A stretch of DNA of 64,000 nt, taken from NCBI GenBank assembly GCA_014654775.1, contig JACVZW010000007.1, positions 1 through 64,000 of the forward strand, written 5' to 3'. The notes beneath the pieces were generated by a model that saw only the letters and a program-made list of their open reading frames with translations, did not search any database and was not told the DNA's origin. This document shows positions 7,767 to 14,570 of the stretch, one piece after another. The position numbers and the translations under genes are program-made. Positions within the stretch are counted from its first letter, which is position 1. The number at the start of each line of letters is the position of its first letter. This DNA comes from Paracoccaceae bacterium. Its GTDB lineage: Bacteria; Pseudomonadota; Alphaproteobacteria; Rhodobacterales; Rhodobacteraceae.

Positions 7767-9545
7767 TCACAGGGGCCAGATCACCGGGATGAGGGCCGAC
7801 GCCAACAATCCCGTCAGGATGTTCAGCGGAATCCCCACCCGCATGAAGTCCGAGAACCGGTATCCGCCCGGGCCATAGACCATCATGTTGGTCTGATACC
7901 CCACCGGCGTCGCAAAGGCCACCGAGGCCGAGAACATCACCGCCACCACCAGCGGGCGCGGGTCCACCCCCAGCGACAGGCCCAGCTCGATCACGATCGG
8001 CGTATAGATCACCGCCACCGCATTGTTCGACAGGAACTCCGTCAGGATCAGGCCAAGGAAATAGACGCAGAGCACCAGAAGAAAGGGCGACAGCCCCGCC
8101 AAATAGGGGGCCACCGCCTCCACCATCAGCGCCACGGCACCGGATTGATCCAGCGCCTCGCCCACCGCCAGCATGGCGAAGATCATCGCCAAAAGCCGCC
8201 CGTCCACGAAGGAAAACGCCTCCTCCGCATCCACACAGCGCGTGATCAGGATCACCGCCACCGCCAGCAGGGCAAGGGGCAGGATCGGCGCCACATCCAG
8301 CGCCGACAGCCCCACGATCCCCGCCAAGGCCGCCAGCGCGATGGGGGCCTTGCTGCGACGGAACGGCTTGATCGACGGGCGGCTGATATCCACCAGATCC
8401 ATATCCGCCGCCAGCCGCTGGATATCCTCCACCGCCCCTTCCAGCAGCAGCGTATCCCCCACCCGCACGATCAGATCATCCAACTGCCGCCCGATGTTCT
8501 GGTTGCGCCGATGCGCCGCCAGCACATAGACGCCATAGCGCCGCCGCAGCCGCAACTCACCCAGACGCCGCCCCTCCATCCGGCAGCCGGGCGAAATCAG
8601 CACCTCCACCGTCTCTGTCCGGGTGGACGAAAGCTTGTCCACCAGATGCAGGTCCTTGCGCCCCTGCAGCCCCAGCAGTTCCGTCATCTCCGTCCGCAGC
8701 ACCACGCGGTCGCCTGCCTCCAGCCGCACGGGCGCCAGATCACGCCGCAGCGAGGCATCGCCGCGCAGCACGTCGATCAGCCGCACCCCGTCGCGCTTGA
8801 ACAGGTCGATCTCCAGCACCGCCTGCCCGATCAGCGGGCTGTCCTCCGGGATCGCCACCTCGGTGAAGTATTTCATCTTGCGCCGGTCGCTCAGCAGCAC
8901 GCCCATGCTCTGCCGCACCGGCAGCAGCTTGTCCGCCGTCAGCGCAAGGAACAGCCCCCCCGCCACCGCCAGCGCAATCCCAAGGGGGGCAATCTCGAAG
9001 ATCGAGAAATGCTCCAAACCGTTCTCCGCCGCGACCCCGTCCACCAGCAGGTTGGTCGATGTCCCGATCAGCGTGATCATCCCCCCCAGCACTGTCATAT
9101 AGGACAGCGGGATCAGCAGCTTGGACGGCGCCGTCCGCATCTTCACCGCGATCTGCATCACCACCGGGATCATCACCGCCACCAGCGGCGTGTTGTTCAT
9201 GAAGGCCGAGGCCACCGCGATCACCCCGAACAGAACCACCACCGTGGTCTTGGGCCGCCCGCCCACATGCCGCTCGGCCATCCGCACGACGCTTTCCACC
9301 GCGCCCGTCCGCACCAGCCCGCCCATCACCAGAAACATCATCAGGATCGTCCATGGCGCCGGGTTGGCCAGCACCGCAGTCGCGTCCCGGACCGGCAGGA
9401 TGCCAAGGATCAGCATCAAAGCCGCCCCGCCCAGCGCCGTCACCTCCACCGGATAGGTCTCGCGCACGAACAGCACGAACATCCCCACAAGGATGCCCAT
9501 GGCAATCCAGGGCTGCCAGTCCGCCGCCACTTCCCAACCAAACAT
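7767..9545 (-). CDS. SLC13/DASS-family transporter with TrkA-C domains
   Basis: A 592-residue inner-membrane transporter. The N-terminal half (about 10-205) and C-terminal half (about 400-592) carry hydrophobic helices, including the paired hairpin motifs ASAFMNNTPLVAVMIP and LIGTSTNLLVDG, and later EFLSNNAVAVIYTPI. These are the SNT/NTP signatures of the divalent anion:Na+ symporter (SLC13) group. A cytoplasmic insertion of about 190 residues contains two TrkA-C-like (RCK_C) domains (for example LIGQAVLEIDLFKRDGVRLIDVLR and RLGELRLRRRYGVYVLAAHRR). Such TrkA-C-containing members include SAC1-like sulfate transporters. Sulfate or another divalent anion is plausible, but the substrate is not fixed by sequence. 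Confidence 0.85.
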   Translation of the reverse strand: MFGWEVAADWQPWIAMGILVGMFVLFVRETYPVEVTALGGAALMLILGILPVRDATAVLANPAPWTILMMFLVMGGLVRTGAVESVVRMAERHVGGRPKTTVVVLFGVIAVASAFMNNTPLVAVMIPVVMQIAVKMRTAPSKLLIPLSYMTVLGGMITLIGTSTNLLVDGVAAENGLEHFSIFEIAPLGIALAVAGGLFLALTADKLLPVRQSMGVLLSDRRKMKYFTEVAIPEDSPLIGQAVLEIDLFKRDGVRLIDVLRGDASLRRDLAPVRLEAGDRVVLRTEMTELLGLQGRKDLHLVDKLSSTRTETVEVLISPGCRMEGRRLGELRLRRRYGVYVLAAHRRNQNIGRQLDDLIVRVGDTLLLEGAVEDIQRLAADMDLVDISRPSIKPFRRSKAPIALAALAGIVGLSALDVAPILPLALLAVAVILITRCVDAEEAFSFVDGRLLAMIFAMLAVGEALDQSGAVALMVEAVAPYLAGLSPFLLVLCVYFLGLILTEFLSNNAVAVIYTPIVIELGLSLGVDPRPLVVAVMFSASVAFATPVGYQTNMMVYGPGGYRFSDFMRVGIPLNILTGLLASALIPVIWPL

Positions 9546-9590
9546 CGCGCCCCCGTCACCGCACCGCTTCCGCGCCGCGAAAGACCGGGA

Positions 9591-10517
9591 TCACCCCCCG
9601 CGTCCCTCCCGCACCCGCGGGCTGACCAATGCCACACCGGAGAGAAGCAAAACAAGCGAAAGCCAAAGAGAAGGAGGAAATCTCTCCCCCAGCAGCACCA
9701 TCGCCCAGAAAATCCCCGCCCCGGTCACGATATAGGAACATTGTGAGGCAAACACCGCCCCTGCCCGGAACGCCAGCCACACATAGGCCGCGTAGATCAG
9801 CGCGTGCAGCGCCGAAGATCCCGCCAGCGCCGCCTCCGCCAACCCGAAATCGGCAAAGGGATCGAACATCTGCCCGGTCAGCACCGCCACCGGCAGACAG
9901 GCCAAAAGCCCCACGACCGACGCCCCGAACATCGCCTGTACCGGGTCCATCCCCGCCGTGCCATGCCGCGCGACATAAAGCCCCTCCAGCGCATAGCAGA
10001 ACGGTCCCACCATCGCGATCGGCAGGAAGGCCACCATCGCGCCATCGGGCAGCGCCGCCCCCGGCGCGGCCAAAAGGCCCACCGCCGCCAGCCCCAGACA
10101 AAGGCCCAGCAGCCGCAGCCAAGCAAAGCGCTCCATCCCCAGCAGCACCGCCAGCGGGAAGGCGATCATCGGCACGGCCGAAATGATCATCGACATCACC
10201 CCCGCGGGCAGCCGCGCCACCGACAGGTAAAAGGTCGCGTTGGGGATCAACGTGCCCAAGGCCGCCACGATCACATAGAACTGCAGCGCGGGCCGCGTGA
10301 AGACCAGCCCCTTGCCCCGCGGCAGGCAGATCGCTCCCAGCACCAGCACGCAGACCACCAACTGCCAGAAGATCAGCCCGAACGGCCCCGCCCCATCGGC
10401 GGTCGCCATCTTGCCCAGCGGCTGCGTCATCCCCCAACCGAAGCCAAGGCACAAAAGCACGCCCAGATGGAACCAGCGCCGGTCGATCATGGCCATCGCG
10501 CCCGAACCACCGCTCAT
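9591..10517 (-). CDS. EamA/DMT-superfamily permease
   Basis: A 308-residue protein with about ten transmembrane segments and two EamA repeats. GWGMTQPLGKMA in helix 1, SVARLPAGVMSMIISAVPMIAFPLAV in the first half, and CSYIVTGAGIFWAMVLLGERF in the second half match the typical pattern. Its start overlaps the last 4 bases of the YmdB gene upstream (10514-10517), so the two are translationally coupled. A second start (Met10, MIDRRWFHLG) is possible. The SLC13 gene starts 45 bases downstream on the same strand, so ymdB, this permease and the SLC13 transporter may form one transcript. The substrate is unknown. Confidence 0.85.
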   Translation of the reverse strand: MSGGSGAMAMIDRRWFHLGVLLCLGFGWGMTQPLGKMATADGAGPFGLIFWQLVVCVLVLGAICLPRGKGLVFTRPALQFYVIVAALGTLIPNATFYLSVARLPAGVMSMIISAVPMIAFPLAVLLGMERFAWLRLLGLCLGLAAVGLLAAPGAALPDGAMVAFLPIAMVGPFCYALEGLYVARHGTAGMDPVQAMFGASVVGLLACLPVAVLTGQMFDPFADFGLAEAALAGSSALHALIYAAYVWLAFRAGAVFASQCSYIVTGAGIFWAMVLLGERFPPSLWLSLVLLLSGVALVSPRVREGRGG

Positions 10518-11326
10518 GGCGCGCTCTCCGCCAGCCGCCCGCCCACCCGCACGGGCTGCACGCGCAGGGCCTTGCCCGTCCGGTCATCGGTCTCGACGAA
10601 AACGCCCGACAGCGTGGCCTCCCCCTCCGCCGGTTCGAACCGCCCCTTGGCCATGCCCGTCACAAAGCGGCGCAGGGGCTCCATCTTCTCCATCCCGATG
10701 ACGCTGTCGTAATCCCCGCACATGCCCGCATCGGTCAGATAGGCCGTGCCCCCCTTCAGGATCATCGCATCCGCCGTCGGCACATGGGTATGGGTTCCCA
10801 CCACAAGGCTCGCCTGCCCGTCGCACCAATGCCCCATGCCCATCTTCTCGCTTGTCGCCTCGGCATGCACATCGACCACCGCCGCCTGCACCGCCGCCCC
10901 CAGCGCATGGGTCTTCAACACCCCCTCGATGGCCGAGAACGGGTCATCGAAGGGCCGCTTCATGAAGACCTGTCCCAGCACCTGCGTCACCAGCACCTTG
11001 CGCCCCTGCGTCGCGGTGAACACCCGGAACCCCTTGCCCGGCGCGACCTTCGAAAAGTTCAGCGGCCGGATGATCCGCGGCTCTGTCTCGATAAAGCTCA
11101 GCATGTCCTTCTGGTCGAAGGCATGATCGCCCAGCGTGATGCAATCCGCCCCCGCCGCAAGGATCGCCTTGGCGTGATCCGGCGTCAGCCCGGCGCCCGA
11201 CGAGGCATTCTCGCCATTCACCACCACGAAATCGAGCGACCACTCCGCCCGCAATCCGGCCAGACGCGCGGTGATCGCCGCACGCCCCGTCCGCCCCATC
11301 ACATCGCCAAGAAAAAGGATCCGCAT
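10514..11326 (-). CDS. YmdB-type metallophosphoesterase (TIGR00282 family)
   Basis: A 270-residue calcineurin-like phosphoesterase. Metal-ligand motifs are in order: GDVMGRTGR (2-12 region), VVNGENASSG (about 36-45), TLGDHAFDQ (about 65-73), DVHAEATSEK (about 150) and GTHTHVPTADA (about 175-185). This is the diagnostic set of the YmdB family, dinuclear-iron phosphodiesterases that hydrolyse 2',3'-cyclic nucleotides in vitro. Length matches the family. It is first in an apparent operon with the DMT permease (4-base overlap). A 413-base non-coding region rich in repeats precedes it. Confidence 0.9.
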   Translation of the reverse strand: MRILFLGDVMGRTGRAAITARLAGLRAEWSLDFVVVNGENASSGAGLTPDHAKAILAAGADCITLGDHAFDQKDMLSFIETEPRIIRPLNFSKVAPGKGFRVFTATQGRKVLVTQVLGQVFMKRPFDDPFSAIEGVLKTHALGAAVQAAVVDVHAEATSEKMGMGHWCDGQASLVVGTHTHVPTADAMILKGGTAYLTDAGMCGDYDSVIGMEKMEPLRRFVTGMAKGRFEPAEGEATLSGVFVETDDRTGKALRVQPVRVGGRLAESAP

Positions 11327-11456
11327 GCTCTCGCCCTAAGCCCTGCCACGGCGAAGGGCAATCCTGTTCCCGACCCCGCGCCGTCGCAAATCCCGCGCCT
11401 CTGCGAAACCCTGCCCGCAGGCCGCCCCCCGGGGCTCATTCCTGCCCTCGCCCCTT

Positions 11457-11475
11457 CATCTTGGCCCAAATACTC
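11457..11475 (+). repeat. Partial CATCTT-type dispersed repeat
   Basis: TTCATCTTGGCCCAAATACTC is the left end of the composite repeat also seen at 19587, 40820 and, as an inverted pair, at 49693-49813. Here the G-rich stem-loop half is absent. Confidence 0.5.
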
Positions 11476-11522
11476 ACCTGCCACGCCCGCCGCCCGCGCC
11501 ACGCTGGGCTGCTCGACCCATT

Positions 11523-11551
11523 CCCTCTCCCCCGCAAAGGGGGGGAGAGGG
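11523..11551. terminator. Pyrimidine/purine hairpin element
   Basis: CCCTCTCCCCC (11523-11533), loop GCAAAGG, GGGGGAGAGGG (11541-11551): an 11-bp perfect stem followed by TTAGGGAGAGGGGG. This kind of stem followed by GTTAGGG is a widespread intergenic repeat in Proteobacteria and can act as a terminator. A similar stem is at 48963-48986. Confidence 0.55.
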
Positions 11552-11669
11552 TTAGGGAGAGGGGGCCTCCCCGCCAAACTCACCCCGTCAAACTCACCTC
11601 GCGAGGTCACCCCCTCCTGTGCACCCACGCACCCTTAACCATGTATCGCCAGCCCACTCTCTCGAAATT

Positions 11670-11717
11670 TGTATGTACACTTTGCTGCACAGTTTGCGGC
11701 ACAGAACAGGGCACAGC
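11670..11717 (+). repeat. Four-unit 12-bp-period module, copy A
   Basis: The units are TGTATGTACACT, TTGCTGCACAGT, TTGCGGCACAGA and ACAGGGCACAGC. Each aligns unit-for-unit with the last four units of the module at 31946-32005 (8, 9, 10 and 9 of 12 identical). The shared core is TGCxGCACA. It lies 23 bases from the 3' end of the VOC gene and about 340 bases upstream of the ymdB-like start. Confidence 0.6.
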
Positions 11718-11739
11718 CGTTGCAGGACAACTCCCTGAT

Positions 11740-12153
11740 CTAGCTTGCAAAAACCCCCTCCATCGTCGGGAAACCCTTAACCTCGATCGGGTTTCCCGAC
11801 GGGTCGCGAAAGAACATCGTCCATTGCTCCCCCGGCTCCCCCTGAAACCGCACCTGCGGCTCCAGCACGAAGGCTACGCCCGCCGCCGTCATCCGCGCGG
11901 CAAGGGCCTGCCATTCCGGCAAATGCAGCACCAGCCCGAAATGCGGCATCGGCACCAACTTCTCCCCCACCCTACCTGTTGCGGCATTGGCGAAGGGTTC
12001 ACCCAGATGCAGGCTCAATTGGTGGCCGAAGAAGTCGAAATCCACCCAAGTCGGTGCCGACCGCCCCTCGGCGCAGCCCAGCACCGCCCCATAGAAGCCT
12101 CGCGCCGCCTCAAGGTCATGGACATGGATCGCCAGATGAAAGGGCGTCAGCAT
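11740..12153 (-). CDS. VOC (glyoxalase/bleomycin-resistance) superfamily protein
   Basis: A 137-residue single-module VOC protein. The two paired beta-alpha-beta-beta-beta motifs run from HLAIHVHDLEAARGFYGAVLG (residues 6-26) to FFRDPSGNPIEVKGF (about 115-129). Candidate metal ligands are His6 or His10, His near residue 72 (PHFGLVLHL) and Glu124 (NPIEVK). The DPSGNPIE motif is the classic C-terminal signature. Members include dioxygenases, glyoxalases and resistance proteins; sequence does not decide here. It is divergent from metY with a 185-base gap, and an in-frame upstream extension is rejected because the VOC fold starts at MLTPFHLAIHV. Confidence 0.85.
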   Translation of the reverse strand: MLTPFHLAIHVHDLEAARGFYGAVLGCAEGRSAPTWVDFDFFGHQLSLHLGEPFANAATGRVGEKLVPMPHFGLVLHLPEWQALAARMTAAGVAFVLEPQVRFQGEPGEQWTMFFRDPSGNPIEVKGFPTMEGVFAS

Positions 12154-12338
12154 GGTCTTTCCTCCCGTCTTTCCCCAAGGCCCGAGACTATCCGTCCCCG
12201 CCCCCTCTGCAAGACGAAAACCTCTTCTCGCAAACCCCTGGAAAACAGCCCATTTCCTCTTTATTGCAGGCCCCCCTTCACAGCCCGCCCGCCATCCCCT
12301 ACCCTCTGCCCGACCGCAATCCTTGGGAGGGGAAACCG

Positions 12339-13631
12339 ATGTCCGACGACCGCCAGCTTGCCTTCGAGACGCTCCAGATCCACGCGGGCACCGCCCCCGA
12401 TCCCGCCACCGGCGCGCGTCAGGTGCCGATCTACCAGACCACGGCCTATGTCTTCCGCGATGCCGACCACGCAGCAAAACTCTTCAACCTGCAGGAAGTG
12501 GGCTACATCTATTCCCGCCTGACGAACCCCACCGTCTCGGCACTCGCCAACCGCGTCTGCGCGCTGGAAGGCGGGGCCGGGGCGATCTGCTGCTCCTCGG
12601 GCCACGCCGCGCAGATCATGGCGCTTTTCCCGCTGATGGGACCGGGCAAGAACATCATCGCCTCGACCCGCCTTTATGGCGGAACGATGACCCAGTTCAG
12701 CCAGACGATCAAACGCTTCGGCTGGTCCACGAAATTCGTCGATTTCGACGACCTCGCCGCGATCGAGGCGGCGGTGGACGATGACACCCGCGCGATCTTC
12801 TGTGAATCTATAGCAAATCCCGGGGGTTACATCACCGACCTCGACGCCGTCGCAGGGGTGGCCGACAAGGTCGGCCTGCCGCTGATCGTCGACAACACCT
12901 CGGCCAGCCCCTATCTCTGCCGCCCCATCGAACATGGCGCGACGCTGGTCGTGCATTCCGCCACCAAATACCTCACCGGCAACGGCACCGTCACCGGCGG
13001 CATCGTGGTCGACAGTGGCAAGTTCGACTGGTCCAAGTCGGGCAAGTTCCCCTCGCTCTCGGAACCCGAACCGGCCTATCACGGGCTGGCCTTCCACCCG
13101 GCGCTCGGGTCCATGGCCTTCACCTTTCACTCCATCGCGGTCGGCCTTCGCGACCTCGGCATGACGATGAACCCGCAAGGCGCGCATTATACGCTGATGG
13201 GCATCGAAACCCTGTCGCTCCGCATGGACCGTCACGTGGAAAACGCCCGCAAGGTCGCGGCATGGCTGGAGAAAGACCCCCGCATCGACTACGTCACCTA
13301 TGCGGGCCTGCCGTCGTCGCCCTACCATCACCGCATGGCGCGCATCTGCCCCAAGGGAGCGGGCGCGCTTTTCACCTTCGCGGTCAAGGGCGGCTATGAC
13401 GCCTGCGTCAAGCTCATCGACAACGTGAAGCTCTTCAGCCACGTGGCGAACCTCGGCGACACGCGCTCGCTCATCATCCACTCGGCCTCCACCACCCACC
13501 GCCAATTGACGGAAGAGCAGCAGGTCAAGGCAGGCGCCGCCCCAAATGTGGTGCGCGTCTCCATCGGGATCGAGAATGCCGATGACATCATCGCCGATCT
13601 CGATCAGGCGCTGGCCAAGGCAACCGCCTGA
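12339..13631 (+). CDS. metY: O-acetylhomoserine sulfhydrylase/aminocarboxypropyltransferase
   Basis: A 430-residue PLP enzyme of the Cys/Met metabolism (gamma-family) group. It converts O-acetylhomoserine plus sulfide (or methanethiol) to homocysteine (or methionine) in the cytosol. SATKYLTG carries the PLP Lys at 210. YSRLTNPTVSALANRVCALEGG (57-79), CSSGHAAQ and DNTSASPYLCRPIEHGA are MetY-type landmarks, and the long form (about 430) separates it from MetB/MetZ (about 390). The ATG at 12339 follows a strong GGGAGGGG Shine-Dalgarno. I saw no SAM-II or SAH riboswitch fold in the leader, although these often precede met genes in this order. It ends at a strong hairpin shared with the convergent SIMPL gene. 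Confidence 0.93.
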   Translation: MSDDRQLAFETLQIHAGTAPDPATGARQVPIYQTTAYVFRDADHAAKLFNLQEVGYIYSRLTNPTVSALANRVCALEGGAGAICCSSGHAAQIMALFPLMGPGKNIIASTRLYGGTMTQFSQTIKRFGWSTKFVDFDDLAAIEAAVDDDTRAIFCESIANPGGYITDLDAVAGVADKVGLPLIVDNTSASPYLCRPIEHGATLVVHSATKYLTGNGTVTGGIVVDSGKFDWSKSGKFPSLSEPEPAYHGLAFHPALGSMAFTFHSIAVGLRDLGMTMNPQGAHYTLMGIETLSLRMDRHVENARKVAAWLEKDPRIDYVTYAGLPSSPYHHRMARICPKGAGALFTFAVKGGYDACVKLIDNVKLFSHVANLGDTRSLIIHSASTTHRQLTEEQQVKAGAAPNVVRVSIGIENADDIIADLDQALAKATA

Positions 13632-13644
13632 TCCGCAACGAAAA

Positions 13645-13666
13645 GGGGCGCCCGACCGGGCGCCCC
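13645..13666. terminator. Strong bidirectional hairpin after metY
   Basis: GGGGCGCCC, loop GACC, GGGCGCCCC is preceded by GAAAA and followed by CTCCTT. It lies in the 57-base convergent gap between metY and the SIMPL-domain gene. Confidence 0.75.
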
Positions 13667-13688
13667 CTCCTTCCGTCCCGGCGCAGGT

Positions 13689-14402
13689 CTACTGCGCGAT
13701 CTCCCAGGTGATGGTGACGCTCGCCGTCACGCCCACCTCGCCGCCTTCCACAGGGACGGGCGCGTCGGCCATCGCGGCCTCCATCCGGTACATTGGCATC
13801 GGCGGCGCATAGCCGCCCCCCTCGCTGATCGACAGCACACGCCCCAGCCCCACGCCCACCGCCCCGGTCAGCAGTTCCGCCCGCGCCCGCGCCGCCGCCA
13901 CCGCCTCCTTGCGCGCCTCGTCCAGCGCAGGCTCCGGCGCGGCCAGACCGAAGCTCACGCCGTTCAGGGTGTTGGCGCCGTCCGCGACCGCCGCATCCAG
14001 TACCTCCCCGAGCACGGCCAGATTGCGCACCCTGATCTGCAGCATGTTCGTCGCCACATAGCCCGCGATCACCGGCATGGCTGACCCGTCGCCATTGGCC
14101 CAGTTCGGGCTCAGGCTCAAGGTCGAGGTCTGGATGTCCCGCCCTTCCACCCCCGCCGCCTTCACCCGCTCCAGCACCGCCGTCAGCGCCGCGGTATTGG
14201 CATCCATCGCCGCGCCCGCCGTCTCGCCCTGCGTGGTCACGCCAAGGCTGACCGTCGCCAGATCAGGGGCCGCCGTCACGGTTCCCTCGCCCGTCACCGT
14301 GATCGTGCCGGGAACGGGGCTATGGGCGGGCACCGTATCGGCAAGGGCCAAGCCCGGCAGGGCCAAGGCAGAGGAAAGGAAAACCGCCCAAAGAACGCGC
14401 AT
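13689..14402 (-). CDS. Periplasmic SIMPL-domain (DUF541) protein
   Basis: A 237-residue protein with an N-terminal Sec signal peptide (MRVLWAVFLSSALALPGLALAD, cleavage after ALA). The mature part is one SIMPL/DUF541 domain, with signatures ITVTGEGTVTAAPDLATVSLGV (about 34-55), VKAAGVEGRDIQTSTLSLSPNW and a C-terminal VTASVTITWEI. Family members are periplasmic or outer-membrane-associated oligomers of unclear function, linked to oxidative stress in some species. Length and architecture are normal. It is monocistronic, convergent to metY. Confidence 0.88.
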   Translation of the reverse strand: MRVLWAVFLSSALALPGLALADTVPAHSPVPGTITVTGEGTVTAAPDLATVSLGVTTQGETAGAAMDANTAALTAVLERVKAAGVEGRDIQTSTLSLSPNWANGDGSAMPVIAGYVATNMLQIRVRNLAVLGEVLDAAVADGANTLNGVSFGLAAPEPALDEARKEAVAAARARAELLTGAVGVGLGRVLSISEGGGYAPPMPMYRMEAAMADAPVPVEGGEVGVTASVTITWEIAQ

Positions 14403-14570
14403 GATGAAAACTCCCGTGATGCGATTGGCGCATGTTCCACCTCTCCGGGGTGGGCCGTCCAGTCAGGTTATCGTGTCCTTGCCTTCCCTTCGGCAAAAAG
14501 CTGCTGTAGAGAATTGGCCAACCTCGGCCTGTCATTCCCGCCGTGCCGCAAGCTGTGCTAGACCCGCGCC

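Larger units (their letters stand above)
11327..11739. other. 413-base non-coding region with three repeat elements
   Basis: No supported gene lies between the ymdB-like start and the VOC gene stop. The region contains a partial CATCTT-type repeat (11457-11475), a CCCTCTCCCCC hairpin (11523-11551) and the 12-bp-period module (11670-11717). The frames that stay open here lack a ribosome binding site and have atypical composition. Confidence 0.7.

Noticed and set aside
7614-9746. 710-codon plus-strand frame
   Set aside because: It is antisense to the SLC13 transporter, with His/Arg/Gln-rich low-complexity content typical of shadows in high-GC DNA.
11641-11780. Short protein with CTLCCT/VCGT tetrapeptide repeats encoded by the 12-bp units
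   Set aside because: A 12-base period always yields a four-residue repeat; no start codon with a ribosome binding site precedes it and the frame is not shared in a sensible context with the second copy.
12154-12338. SAM-II or SAH riboswitch before metY
   Set aside because: The leader lacks the pseudoknot sequence blocks of either class; only a strong Shine-Dalgarno is seen.
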